The translations under genes were made by a program, and so were the position numbers. Source: Clostridia bacterium (GTDB lineage: Bacteria; Bacillota; Clostridia; CAKSNL01; HGM11501). From it: a stretch of 64,000 nucleotides of DNA. Shown piece after piece: positions 49,532-58,090 of the stretch. The notes below the pieces were generated by a model, which saw only the letters and a program-made list of their open reading frames with translations, ran no database searches and had not been told where the DNA came from. Numbering within the stretch: position 1 is the stretch's first letter; every line of letters begins with the position of its first letter. The stretch covers positions 1 through 64,000 of the forward strand of contig JAFQQJ010000033.1 of NCBI GenBank assembly GCA_017411325.1, read 5' to 3'.

Positions 49532-52012
49532 ATGAAAAAAATATTATCTGTTATTTTAACACTTTCCGTTTTAATATCTGCACTTTCATTTGTCGCTTCC
49601 GTTTCGGCAGCAGACTATGACACAAGTCAGTTTATAGAAAGAAAGGGCTGGAAGGTAACCGCCTCCGATTATAAGAGCTATAACCATCCTGCAAATATGG
49701 TTGACGGAAGAAGCGACACCTACTGGCACTCCGACTATGAGGATGACGGAACTAATATAACAAGTCAGGTTCCCTGTCCTCACGAGGTGGTAATTACTCT
49801 TCCCGAAGCAACGGATGTTTCGGCACTTAAAATCCTGCCAAGATCCGGCAACCCCACAGGTCTCATAAAAGCCTATGAGGTTTACGTAAGTGCGGATGAT
49901 TCCGATAACTGGACAAAAGTAGTATCCGGCACAATGGAAGAAAACTATGACGAAAAGACTGTTGATTTCGGAAAAACCGTCAAGGCGAAAAAGGTACGCC
50001 TTGTAATAACAGAATCCGTTAAGGATTTTGCTCTTATTGCAGAAATAAACCTTGAAGGAGCATCATCGGGAACATCTTCTGCTCCTTCCAGAAATACAAA
50101 TGTAAGCGGAACTACTGCAGAGGGGTTTGTAGACAGAACCCTCTGGCAGGCAAAAGCATCCAGCGAATATGTTGATGATTTGCGCGGTGCACGCCTCTTT
50201 GACGGGGATACCAATTCCTACTGGCACAGCTCGTATACCGCTGAAGGTGGCACTATTACAGGACAGGATCAGCCTCCCTTCTATGTTGTGGCAAAATTCC
50301 CATCTGAAACGGCATTTTCGGGCTTCCGTTACACTCCCCGTGTAGACAACAACACAGGAACGGTTTTAGCCTATGAATTTTATGTAATGGATTCGGAAAC
50401 TTCTGCAAAGCTTATAAAATCGGGAAAGATGGAGCTTTCCAAAAATGCGACAAGTGTTGACTTCGGCTTTAATATAAAGGGCAAGGGAATAGTATTTAAG
50501 GTAACGGAAGGTCTCCACGGCTACGGTACGGGAAGTGAGCTTGACCTGCTTACCGAATCAAGCGGAAAGCCAGATAAAAAGGCATCGGATTTTGCCGACA
50601 GCAAAAGAGACCTTAAGATAGACGGATTTACCGTAACAGACAACTATGAGCTTTCAAAGCTGAAGGCATCGGATTTTGTCAAGAAAACCGGCTGGATTTC
50701 AGAGGTTTCATCGGAATACGCGCAAAACCCCGGAAAATATGCCGTTGACGGAAATGCCGCATCCTTCTGGCATACCTACTATAAGGCAGAGGGCTCAAGC
50801 ATTGTTGACTATGCGACTCTTCCTCACAGCCTTACGGTAACTCTTCCTGAAACCACGGCTGTAAGCGGCTTTGCCGTAACACCCAGAGGTGAAGCAGGCG
50901 GAAGAATTACGGAATATGAGCTTTACGGTGCAGTTGGTGATGGTGAGCCTGAGCTTATAAAGAAGGGCGAGCTTGCAAATAAATCAGAAATGCAGGTTGT
51001 AGAATTTCCCAAAAATATTGCTCTTTCCAAGGTTATGTTAAAGGCCATAGCAACCCACGGCGGAAAATACTGTGCCATAGCGGAATTTGACCTTCTCGCG
51101 GAAAACAAGGAAAAGGAAACTGCAACATCGGTAAAAGAGCTTTATGAGCTTATTGACGGTGAAACCTTGGTTCCTCTTCCCAAGACAGGATTTACGGCAA
51201 CTGCGACAAGCGGTGTTAAGAGTGCAATGCTTGCAATTGACGGAATGGGAACCTCCACATCATGGCATTCCGATGCAGATAAACAGCATCATTTCCCCAT
51301 AACCTATTCAGTTGATATGGGTGATATCTACACTCTTTCCTACCTTCAGTATTCTCCCAGAGGCGGAGATGCGGAAATGATAGGCTACTGGACAGATTTT
51401 GACGTTTTCGTAAGTGCCGACGGCGAGGAATATGAACAGGTTGTTTCCCACGGAACGGTTGAGCTTACACAGAATAAAATATCATTAATAGAATTTTCCA
51501 AAACCTGCGATGTGCGCTATATTGATATTGAAATATACGACGGAAACCACGGCTATGCCGTGTGCGGCGAGCTTGACTTCCTTGTTCCCAAAAAGGAAAT
51601 TGAAGCAAGAAAGAAAAATAACTATTACAAGCTCAAGATTGGCTCAAATACCGTTACAACAGTAAAGAACGGCGTTGAAACCGTAAAAGAAATTGATGTT
51701 GCACCCTACATTATGAACGGCTCTACCTTAATTCCTTTAAGAGGACTCTTGGAGGAAATGGGAGCGACCTTCACCTGGGACGGGGAAAGAAGAAAAATCG
51801 GCATAACAAAGGAAGACACCGAAATTGAGATGCAGATTTTCAATAACCTTGTTTATGTAACAAACAATATTTACGGAAGAGTAAGATACACTCTCGCAGT
51901 CGTTCCCCAGATTAAGGATTCCAGAACCTTCGTGCCCGTAAGATTTATTTCCGAACAGCTCGGCTATGAAGTGGTATGGGAAGCCGAAACTCAGTCAATT
52001 TATATTTATTAA
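49532..52012 (+). CDS. Secreted protein with four F5/8 type C domains and C-terminal stalk domain
   Basis: An 826-residue protein with a signal peptide (1-27) and four F5/8 type C (discoidin) domains at roughly 30-170, 190-340, 375-525 and 550-700. Each starts with a strand carrying the W-x-x-x-A/V-S-S pattern and a DG...YWH/WH core (DGRSDTYWHSDY, DGDTNSYWHSSY, DGNAASFWHTYY, DGMGTSTSWHSD). The C-terminus (about 715-826) is a complete stalk domain (LIPLRGLLEEMGATFTW and FVPVRFISEQLGYEVVW). No catalytic domain is visible, so it is a glycan-binding surface protein. Start behind AAGGAGG. Confidence 0.88.
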   Translation: MKKILSVILTLSVLISALSFVASVSAADYDTSQFIERKGWKVTASDYKSYNHPANMVDGRSDTYWHSDYEDDGTNITSQVPCPHEVVITLPEATDVSALKILPRSGNPTGLIKAYEVYVSADDSDNWTKVVSGTMEENYDEKTVDFGKTVKAKKVRLVITESVKDFALIAEINLEGASSGTSSAPSRNTNVSGTTAEGFVDRTLWQAKASSEYVDDLRGARLFDGDTNSYWHSSYTAEGGTITGQDQPPFYVVAKFPSETAFSGFRYTPRVDNNTGTVLAYEFYVMDSETSAKLIKSGKMELSKNATSVDFGFNIKGKGIVFKVTEGLHGYGTGSELDLLTESSGKPDKKASDFADSKRDLKIDGFTVTDNYELSKLKASDFVKKTGWISEVSSEYAQNPGKYAVDGNAASFWHTYYKAEGSSIVDYATLPHSLTVTLPETTAVSGFAVTPRGEAGGRITEYELYGAVGDGEPELIKKGELANKSEMQVVEFPKNIALSKVMLKAIATHGGKYCAIAEFDLLAENKEKETATSVKELYELIDGETLVPLPKTGFTATATSGVKSAMLAIDGMGTSTSWHSDADKQHHFPITYSVDMGDIYTLSYLQYSPRGGDAEMIGYWTDFDVFVSADGEEYEQVVSHGTVELTQNKISLIEFSKTCDVRYIDIEIYDGNHGYAVCGELDFLVPKKEIEARKKNNYYKLKIGSNTVTTVKNGVETVKEIDVAPYIMNGSTLIPLRGLLEEMGATFTWDGERRKIGITKEDTEIEMQIFNNLVYVTNNIYGRVRYTLAVVPQIKDSRTFVPVRFISEQLGYEVVWEAETQSIYIY

Positions 52013-52028
52013 TGAAAAAATGATTAAG

Positions 52029-52056
52029 AAAATGCCGGAGAAATCCGGTATTTTTT
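52029..52056 (+). terminator. Terminator after the F5/8-stalk gene
   Basis: An 11-bp stem (AAAATGCCGGA/TCCGGTATTTT, one G-T pair) capped by a GAAA tetraloop and ending in a T-run. Confidence 0.85.
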
Positions 52057-52109
52057 ACGTCTTATAACGGCATAAAACAGCCCGGGGAGAATAAAATATT
52101 TAAAAAGTC

Positions 52110-52138
52110 TTTACAAAATTATTACAGTGTGGTATAAT
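52110..52138 (+). promoter_or_regulatory. Promoter of the G5-M23 peptidase gene
   Basis: TTTACA (52110-52115) and TATAAT (52133-52138), 17-base spacer, 22 bases before the start codon. Confidence 0.85.
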
Positions 52139-52160
52139 CGGAAAAGTTGAGGTGATTTTT

Positions 52161-53324
52161 TTGAAACTCAAAAATATAAAATCAGCATTAAATAAGCGCA
52201 TTATCACGCTGGTAATGACTACGGCTATTGCCCTCCTTACGGTGGCAACAGTATCCGGTTATAACTTCGGATACAACCTTTATGTTGAAGGCAGATATAT
52301 AGGCTCCTTTACTTCGGAAAAAGAGGCGGGGCTTGTTGCGGCAACCATAAAGGAAAAGGACGGAATTGATATTTCTTCAACTGCAAATATTGAATTCGGA
52401 ATTATGGACGATGAGCGTTTTACAAGTGTTTCGGAGGCTTGCGATAATTTCAGAAAGCAGGACGAAAGATTTATTGAAGCATATTCGTTATATCTTAATG
52501 ATGAAAGGATATTTTCATCATTCTGGCTTGAGGATGCAACAAATGTGAAAAACGGATACCTTTCCCGTTTTAATGAGGAGGGTGCCGTAAGCGTAGATTT
52601 TACAAAAAAATGCGTAATAGCGAAGGAATACGTTACAAGGGATCTTATCGTATCCGGTGACGAGGCGATGGGAATTCTTGAAAAGGAAGCAGAAGTAAAG
52701 ACGGTAATAAAATTAAGCTATTACGAGGCTGTTCCCTATGACACGGTTGAAATGGAAGATGAGAACCTTTATGTTGACGAAATTTTGGTTGACTGCGAGG
52801 GCGTAACAGGCGAAAAGTATGTCGAGCATACTACGGAAAAAATAAACGGTGAAACGGTTTCGGAAAGCATAACAGGTGAAACCGTGGTAACTGAAGTAAA
52901 GTCAAGGGTAATTAAAAAGGGAACAAAGCCCTATCCTGAGGGAATCGCAACGGGAACATTCAAAAATCCCGCGGAGGGAGTTCTTACATCGCCCTTCGGG
53001 CCCCGCTGGGGAAGAATGCATAAGGGAATAGATATTGCAGCACCTTCCGGCACTCCCATGTATGCATCAGACGGCGGAGTGGTAATTTACTCCGGTTGGA
53101 TGAGCGGGTACGGATATCTTGTTCAGATAGACCACAAAAACGGATACACCACATACTATGCCCATTGCTCACAACTTCATGTAAATGTGGGGGATGAGGT
53201 GGCAAAAGGAGAGCTCATCGCAGATATGGGCTCAACGGGAAATTCGACGGGCCCTCACCTTCATTTTGAAGTGAGACTTGACAATGTGCCGCAGAATCCC
53301 GAAAATTATGTGAAATACAGATAA
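52161..53324 (+). CDS. Membrane-anchored G5-domain M23 peptidase
   Basis: A 387-residue protein with an N-terminal membrane helix (about residues 14-36), an alpha/beta region, a G5 domain (about 215-260, VTEVKSRVIKKGTKPYPEG) and a C-terminal M23 domain (about 270-385). The zinc site is intact: H and D in MHKGIDIAAPSG, the YAHCSQLHV region, and GPHLHFEV. The architecture is the standard Firmicutes LytM-type cell-wall hydrolase. I take TTG 52161 as the start because GAGGTGA lies directly upstream; GTG 52152 is in frame but inside that site. Confidence 0.93.
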   Translation: MKLKNIKSALNKRIITLVMTTAIALLTVATVSGYNFGYNLYVEGRYIGSFTSEKEAGLVAATIKEKDGIDISSTANIEFGIMDDERFTSVSEACDNFRKQDERFIEAYSLYLNDERIFSSFWLEDATNVKNGYLSRFNEEGAVSVDFTKKCVIAKEYVTRDLIVSGDEAMGILEKEAEVKTVIKLSYYEAVPYDTVEMEDENLYVDEILVDCEGVTGEKYVEHTTEKINGETVSESITGETVVTEVKSRVIKKGTKPYPEGIATGTFKNPAEGVLTSPFGPRWGRMHKGIDIAAPSGTPMYASDGGVVIYSGWMSGYGYLVQIDHKNGYTTYYAHCSQLHVNVGDEVAKGELIADMGSTGNSTGPHLHFEVRLDNVPQNPENYVKYR

Positions 53325-53327
53325 AGC

Positions 53328-53353
53328 AAAGCCAACTCGGGAGAGTTGGCTTT
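53328..53353 (+). terminator. Terminator of the G5-M23 gene
   Basis: An 11-bp perfect stem (AAAGCCAACTC/GAGTTGGCTTT) with a 4-base loop and a T-run, just before the next promoter. Confidence 0.88.
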
Positions 53354-53357
53354 TTAA

Positions 53358-53386
53358 TTGACATAAAGGATCTTTTATGCTATTAT
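53358..53386 (+). promoter_or_regulatory. Promoter of the nfeD-stomatin operon
   Basis: TTGACA (53358-53363) and TATTAT (53381-53386), 17-base spacer, beginning within the previous terminator's T-run. Confidence 0.85.
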
Positions 53387-53408
53387 AAAAATAAAAGGAA
53401 GTGATGTT

Positions 53409-53837
53409 ATGCAAAGTGCAATATGGCTTATAATTGCCGTGGTGCTTGCGGTTATTGAGGCTTCTACCGTGCAGCTTGTGTGCATATGGTTTGCTCTTGG
53501 CGCGGTTTTGGCACTGATAACTTCGGTTTTCACGGAAAACATTCTTGTTCAGGTGCTTGTATTTATTTTTTCGTCGGTGATAATGCTTGCCTTTACAAGA
53601 AAAATTGTAAACCGCCTTACAGGTTCAAAATCGGAGGCGACAAATGCGGATTCCTTAATCGGAAAAACATTTACTATATCAGAAGAGGTAAATAATGATG
53701 CGGGAACAGGCACTCTTAAAGCACGCGGAACGGTATGGAGTGTTGTGAATGTGGAAGAAGCTGTAATACCTTCGGGAACAAAGGTTATAATAGAGAAAAT
53801 AGAAGGAGTTAAGCTTTTTGTTAAAAAAGTAGTATAA
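53409..53837 (+). CDS. NfeD-family membrane protein
   Basis: A 142-residue protein with two or three N-terminal membrane helices (about 5-75) and a C-terminal OB-fold domain (about 85-140, GTGTLKARGTVWSVVN and VIIEKIEGVKLFVK). The short NfeD1b type without a protease domain. NfeD proteins are almost always encoded next to an SPFH protein, which follows here 13 bases later. Confidence 0.92.
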   Translation: MQSAIWLIIAVVLAVIEASTVQLVCIWFALGAVLALITSVFTENILVQVLVFIFSSVIMLAFTRKIVNRLTGSKSEATNADSLIGKTFTISEEVNNDAGTGTLKARGTVWSVVNVEEAVIPSGTKVIIEKIEGVKLFVKKVV

Positions 53838-53850
53838 GGAGGATTTATTT

Positions 53851-54747
53851 ATGGGATGGATTATTGCTTTATTGGTAATTATTGTGGCACTTATTGTTGC
53901 AAATATCAGAATTGTATCTCAGGCTCACGCATGTATTGTTGAGCGTTTCGGCGCATACAATGCAACCTGGGGTGTAGGAATACACTTTAAGGTTCCCTTT
54001 ATTGACAGGGTGTCAAGAATGATAAGCTTAAAGGAACATGTTGCGGATTTTCCGCCGCAGCCCGTTATCACAAAGGATAACGTAACAATGCAGATAGATA
54101 CGGTTGTTTATTATCAGATTACGGATCCCAAGCTTTTCACCTACGGGGTTGAGCGTCCTATGATGGCAATTGAAAATCTCACGGCGACAACGCTCCGTAA
54201 TATCATAGGTGACTTGGAGCTTGACGAAACCTTAACCAGCCGTGACACTATAAATACAAAGATGCGTGCAATTCTTGACGAGGCAACCGATCCCTGGGGT
54301 ATCAAGATAAACAGAGTTGAGCTTAAGAATATTATCCCGCCCAGAGAAATTCAGGATGCTATGGAAAAGCAGATGAAGGCTGAACGTGAACGCCGTGAAG
54401 CAATCCTCAGGGCAGAGGGTGATAAAAAGTCTGCAATTTTAATCGCAGAAGGTGAAAAGGAATCTGCTATTTTACGTGCTGATGCTAAGAAGGAAGCGGC
54501 AATCCGCGAGGCTGAAGGTCAGGCTGAAGCTATCGTAAAGGTGCAGGAGGCTATTGCTGAGGGTATCAGAAAGATTAACGAGGCTGCTCCGGGCGAGGCT
54601 TATCTTACAATGAAGTCACTGGAAGCTTTAGAAAAAGCATCCGACGGTAAAGCAACGAAGATTATTATCCCTTCGGATTTTCAGGGCATTGCAGGTCTTG
54701 CGACGGGTATAAAAGAAGTTTTGACCGATCCCAAGACAGAAAAATAA
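53851..54747 (+). CDS. Stomatin-like SPFH/Band 7 protein
   Basis: A 298-residue membrane-microdomain protein: N-terminal hydrophobic helix (1-22), the SPFH domain (about 25-190, AHACIVERFGAYNATWGVGI, TVVYYQITDPKLFTYGV), and an Ala/Glu-rich coiled coil (about 175-245, repeats of ILRAEGDKKSAI and AEGEKESAIL). It is the stomatin/slipin class rather than flotillin. Works with the adjacent NfeD protein, probably in membrane quality control. Confidence 0.95.
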   Translation: MGWIIALLVIIVALIVANIRIVSQAHACIVERFGAYNATWGVGIHFKVPFIDRVSRMISLKEHVADFPPQPVITKDNVTMQIDTVVYYQITDPKLFTYGVERPMMAIENLTATTLRNIIGDLELDETLTSRDTINTKMRAILDEATDPWGIKINRVELKNIIPPREIQDAMEKQMKAERERREAILRAEGDKKSAILIAEGEKESAILRADAKKEAAIREAEGQAEAIVKVQEAIAEGIRKINEAAPGEAYLTMKSLEALEKASDGKATKIIIPSDFQGIAGLATGIKEVLTDPKTEK

Positions 54748-54775
54748 AAAATGATGCAACCTTTTAAATGTTTAA

Positions 54776-54802
54776 ATTGTATTATATGTGAAATAATACA
54801 AT
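54776..54802 (+). promoter_or_regulatory. Inverted repeat upstream of the lipoprotein gene
   Basis: ATTGTATTAT and ATAATACAAT, a perfect 10-bp inverted repeat with a 7-base spacer, lies between the stomatin and lipoprotein genes. It may be an operator or a weak terminator. Confidence 0.45.
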
Positions 54803-54819
54803 AAGAAAGGAAGATTCGT

Positions 54820-55386
54820 ATGAAAAAAATATTTGCATTGATTCTTGCATCGGTGATGGTTTTTGCGCTTGCAGCCTGCACCAGGCCCGAGGAGAATTTA
54901 ACTCTCGGAGGAACACTTAAAAAGCAGTTCGTTGAAATAACCGACGGCGGAGAAACAGATCCCTATACAATTGCGGAAACATTAATGACAAACCCCGCCA
55001 TTGAGTTTATGCCAATGGTTACCGAAATCGATCCCGGCATATTCTTACAGGGTTTTACCCTTGATGAGGTTACCGGTTTTGAAAAGGGTGCAATGTTCGG
55101 GCCTATGATAGGCTCAATTCCCTTTATCGGCTATATCTTCAGCTTAAGTGAGGATGCAGACATTGACGGCTTCATCAATACACTTACAGAAAATGCGGAT
55201 TTAAGATGGAACATCTGCGTAAGTGCTGATGAAATGCACACGGAAAAAAGCGGAACAACCGTATTTTTCCTTATGAGCCCCCTGTCACTTGAGCAGGAAG
55301 TGCCCGAAGAAAATCAGGAAGATGTTATGGATATGCCAATAGATGAGCTTCCTGGGGATGAACCTGCAGCAATGCCTGCTGAATAA
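54820..55386 (+). CDS. Lipoprotein of unknown function
   Basis: A 188-residue lipoprotein with a signal peptide and lipobox LAAC (cysteine at residue 20), which would be modified by Lgt. The mature part is acidic, ending in a Glu/Pro/Met-rich tail (PEENQEDVMDMPIDELPGDE). A hydrophobic patch around residues 90-110 (GPMIGSIPFIGYIFSL) may associate with the membrane. No family is recognised. It has its own ribosome binding site (AAAGGAAG) and a strong terminator. Confidence 0.75.
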   Translation: MKKIFALILASVMVFALAACTRPEENLTLGGTLKKQFVEITDGGETDPYTIAETLMTNPAIEFMPMVTEIDPGIFLQGFTLDEVTGFEKGAMFGPMIGSIPFIGYIFSLSEDADIDGFINTLTENADLRWNICVSADEMHTEKSGTTVFFLMSPLSLEQEVPEENQEDVMDMPIDELPGDEPAAMPAE

Positions 55387-55392
55387 AAAAAC

Positions 55393-55423
55393 AAAAAGCG
55401 GAAAGCCGGGCTTTCCGCTTTTT
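55393..55423 (+). terminator. Terminator of the lipoprotein gene
   Basis: A perfect 14-bp stem (AAAAAGCGGAAAGC/GCTTTCCGCTTTTT) with a 3-base loop and T-run. Confidence 0.92.
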
Positions 55424-55442
55424 ATAAAGAGACGGTGATTTT

Positions 55443-56837
55443 ATGCTTTTTTCAGGAATACCATTTTTGTTTTACTTTTTGCCGGCAGTTCTGATTTTAT
55501 ACTTTATACTTCCTCAAAAAGCGAGAAACGGATGCCTGCTTTTATTCAGCCTTATTTTCTACGCCTGGGGCGAGCCCGTCTACATTTTCCTTATGATTGC
55601 ATCAATTCTTTCGGGATATTTTCTTGCCCGCGGAATTGAAAAATACAGAGGGAAAGCGGCGGAAAAAATATGCTTTGTATCGGCTGTTATAATAAGTCTT
55701 TCGGCACTTGGCTTTTTCAAGTATTTTGACTTTGTGACAGGCAGCATCAATTCTCTTACTGGACTTTCTCTCCCAATCCTTAAAATTGCGCTTCCCATCG
55801 GTATAAGCTTTTATACCTTTCAGCTTTTAAGCTATGTGATTGACGTTAAAAGGGGAAACGTGCCGGCACAGAAAAATATAATTGACCTTGCCTGCTATAT
55901 AACAATGTTCCCGCAGCTTATCGCAGGACCGATTGTAAGGTATTCGGACATTTTGACCGAGCTTAAGGAGCGAAACCACAGCTTTGAAGAAGCTTCCCTC
56001 GGCATAAGAAGATTTGTAACAGGCTTATCAAAAAAGGTTTTGATTGCAAATACTTTGGGCGAGCTTTGTGACGTATTTAAGGGGACAGGTGAAGCAAGTG
56101 TTGTATTTTACTGGATGTATGCCGTTTGCACCGCTTTGCAGCTCTACTTCGACTTTTCGGGCTACAGCGATATGGCGATAGGACTCGGGCATATATTCGG
56201 CTTTCACTTTATCGAAAACTTCAACTATCCCTTTATTTCAAAAAGCATAGCGGAGTTCTGGAGAAGATGGCATATGAGCCTCGGAACCTGGTTCCGCGAT
56301 TATGTATATATCCCTATGGGCGGAAACAGAGTTAAAACCTTAAGGTGGCTTTTTAACATCTTAACAGTGTGGATGCTTACGGGGCTGTGGCACGGAGCGG
56401 CGTGGAACTTTGTTGTATGGGGACTTTACTTTGCCTTTTTCTTAGTTATTGAAAAGCTGTTTTTATCAAAGCTTCTTAAAAGGAGTGTGCTTTTATCCCA
56501 CATCTATGTGATAATAACGGTAATAATAAGCTTTGTTATCTTTTCTGCGAAGGATTTGCCCTCGGCAGGATACGAAATAAGTGCACTTTTTGGCTTTGCA
56601 GACATTCCCTTTATTACGGGCGAAACCATATATTATCTTAAAAGCTATGGCATTTTAATCTGTCTTGCCTTAGTGGGAAGCACGCCTTTAGTGAAAACGG
56701 CGGCTGAAAAAGCGGCATTGAAATGGGAAAAGGCAGTAAACATTGCAGAGCCTTTAATTCTTTTTTTGCTTTTGGTAATTTCTGTTGCATACCTTGTTGA
56801 CGGAAGCTTTAACCCGTTTTTATATTTCAGATTTTAA
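55443..56837 (+). CDS. MBOAT-family O-acyltransferase (AlgI/DltB-like)
   Basis: A 464-residue polytopic membrane O-acyltransferase. The MBOAT core is clear: FDFSGYSDMAIGLG, the FWRRWHMSLGTWFRDYVYIPMGGNR signature around residue 275, and the catalytic histidine in GLWHGAAWNF (about residue 320). These proteins move acetyl groups across the membrane for transfer to an exopolysaccharide or cell-wall polymer. The partner acetyltransferase follows 11 bases downstream. Confidence 0.95.
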   Translation: MLFSGIPFLFYFLPAVLILYFILPQKARNGCLLLFSLIFYAWGEPVYIFLMIASILSGYFLARGIEKYRGKAAEKICFVSAVIISLSALGFFKYFDFVTGSINSLTGLSLPILKIALPIGISFYTFQLLSYVIDVKRGNVPAQKNIIDLACYITMFPQLIAGPIVRYSDILTELKERNHSFEEASLGIRRFVTGLSKKVLIANTLGELCDVFKGTGEASVVFYWMYAVCTALQLYFDFSGYSDMAIGLGHIFGFHFIENFNYPFISKSIAEFWRRWHMSLGTWFRDYVYIPMGGNRVKTLRWLFNILTVWMLTGLWHGAAWNFVVWGLYFAFFLVIEKLFLSKLLKRSVLLSHIYVIITVIISFVIFSAKDLPSAGYEISALFGFADIPFITGETIYYLKSYGILICLALVGSTPLVKTAAEKAALKWEKAVNIAEPLILFLLLVISVAYLVDGSFNPFLYFRF

Positions 56838-56848
56838 AGGAGGACGCT

Positions 56849-57949
56849 ATGAATAAAAATATTAAAAACAAAATAACGGTCTTCCTTTTTGCTCTTTTTA
56901 TTCTTGCCTTTTCTCTTAGTGCGATTTTTATGGAAAAGGACAGATATACCAAAAGCGAAAGAAGAGCTCTGGCGGAATTCCCCGAAATTTCGGGAGAAAG
57001 TATTTTATCGGGAGAATTTTCGTCAGAATTTGAAAAGTATGCCACGGACAATTTCCCTTTGAGGGATGTTTTCCGTAAAATTAAAAATTCATCCGAGCTT
57101 TACATTTTCGGAAAACAGGACACCAACGGACTTTACTTAAAGGACGGGCATATTTCAAAAATAGAATATCCCGAAAGCGAAAAAATGATGGAAAACGCCG
57201 CAAATAGAATTACGGCGATATATGAAACCTATCTTAAAGATACGGCAGAAAACATCTATGTTTCCGTAATACCCGACAAGGGGAAGTTTCTGGCAGAGGA
57301 TAAGCTTTCGCTGGATTACGAGGGCTTTGAGGAGCGGTTCTTAGAGAAAGTTCCTTTTGCAACACCCATTACAATATCCGATTTACTGACAAAAGATGAC
57401 TACTATAAAACAGACTCCCACTGGAGGCAGGAAAAAATCATTCCCGTGGCAGAAAGGCTTCTTTCGGGAATGGGAAAGAGTCTTACGGAAAGCTTTACGG
57501 AAAATAAGGTAAAGGACGATTTTTACGGTGTATATGCAGGACAGAGTGCTTTTTACAGTATAAAGGACGAAATCGTGCTTTTGGAATCGGAAAGCATAAA
57601 GGGCGCAACCGTTACAAGCTATGACACGGGAAAGCCCGTGAAAAAGGCGGTTTATACAATGGATGAGCTTGAAAGCGCAGACCCCTATGAGGTTTACCTT
57701 TCGGGAGCTGATGCCCTTCTCGTAATAGAAAATCCCGCATCGGTTGGGAAAGGGCACCTTGTGATTTTCCGCGACTCCTTCACTTCATCCCTTGCTCCTC
57801 TTTTAATATCGGAGTATGAAAAAATCACATTGGCAGACACTCGTTATATCGCTCCTTCTCTGGTTGTGAATTTTGTTGATTTTGAAGGTGCGGATGTGCT
57901 TTTCCTATACTCGACTTCTATTATAAATAACAGCGGTATGCTGAAATGA
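56849..57949 (+). CDS. DHHW/AlgJ-like extracellular acetyltransferase partner
   Basis: A 366-residue protein with one N-terminal membrane helix (about 8-26) and an SGNH-like AlgJ/DltD-type domain. DKGKF, the KTDSHWRQEKI motif (DxHW form of the family's DHHW, about residue 190), and the distal VIFRDSFTSSLAPLL serine segment (about residue 308) are present. The pair MBOAT plus DHHW protein acetylates a secreted polysaccharide. They form a two-gene operon ending at the terminator 57951-57988. Confidence 0.9.
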   Translation: MNKNIKNKITVFLFALFILAFSLSAIFMEKDRYTKSERRALAEFPEISGESILSGEFSSEFEKYATDNFPLRDVFRKIKNSSELYIFGKQDTNGLYLKDGHISKIEYPESEKMMENAANRITAIYETYLKDTAENIYVSVIPDKGKFLAEDKLSLDYEGFEERFLEKVPFATPITISDLLTKDDYYKTDSHWRQEKIIPVAERLLSGMGKSLTESFTENKVKDDFYGVYAGQSAFYSIKDEIVLLESESIKGATVTSYDTGKPVKKAVYTMDELESADPYEVYLSGADALLVIENPASVGKGHLVIFRDSFTSSLAPLLISEYEKITLADTRYIAPSLVVNFVDFEGADVLFLYSTSIINNSGMLK

Positions 57950-57950
57950 T

Positions 57951-57988
57951 AAAAACGCCTTGAAAACCAATGTTTTCAAGGCGTTTTT
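57951..57988 (+). terminator. Terminator of the MBOAT-DHHW operon
   Basis: A perfect 17-bp stem (AAAAACGCCTTGAAAAC and its complement) with a CAAT loop, ending in a T-run. Confidence 0.93.
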
Positions 57989-58024
57989 ATAGAGGTGGAC
58001 TTTTTTGATACAAATTTTTCGGCA

Positions 58025-58053
58025 TTGACAATGGGTGATGGAATTGATATAAT
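58025..58053 (+). promoter_or_regulatory. Perfect-consensus promoter of the fucosidase gene
   Basis: TTGACA (58025-58030) and TATAAT (58048-58053), 17-base spacer, 37 bases before the start codon. Confidence 0.9.
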
Positions 58054-58090
58054 ATAAAATGTATTATTACAGTTTTTAAGGAGGATGACT

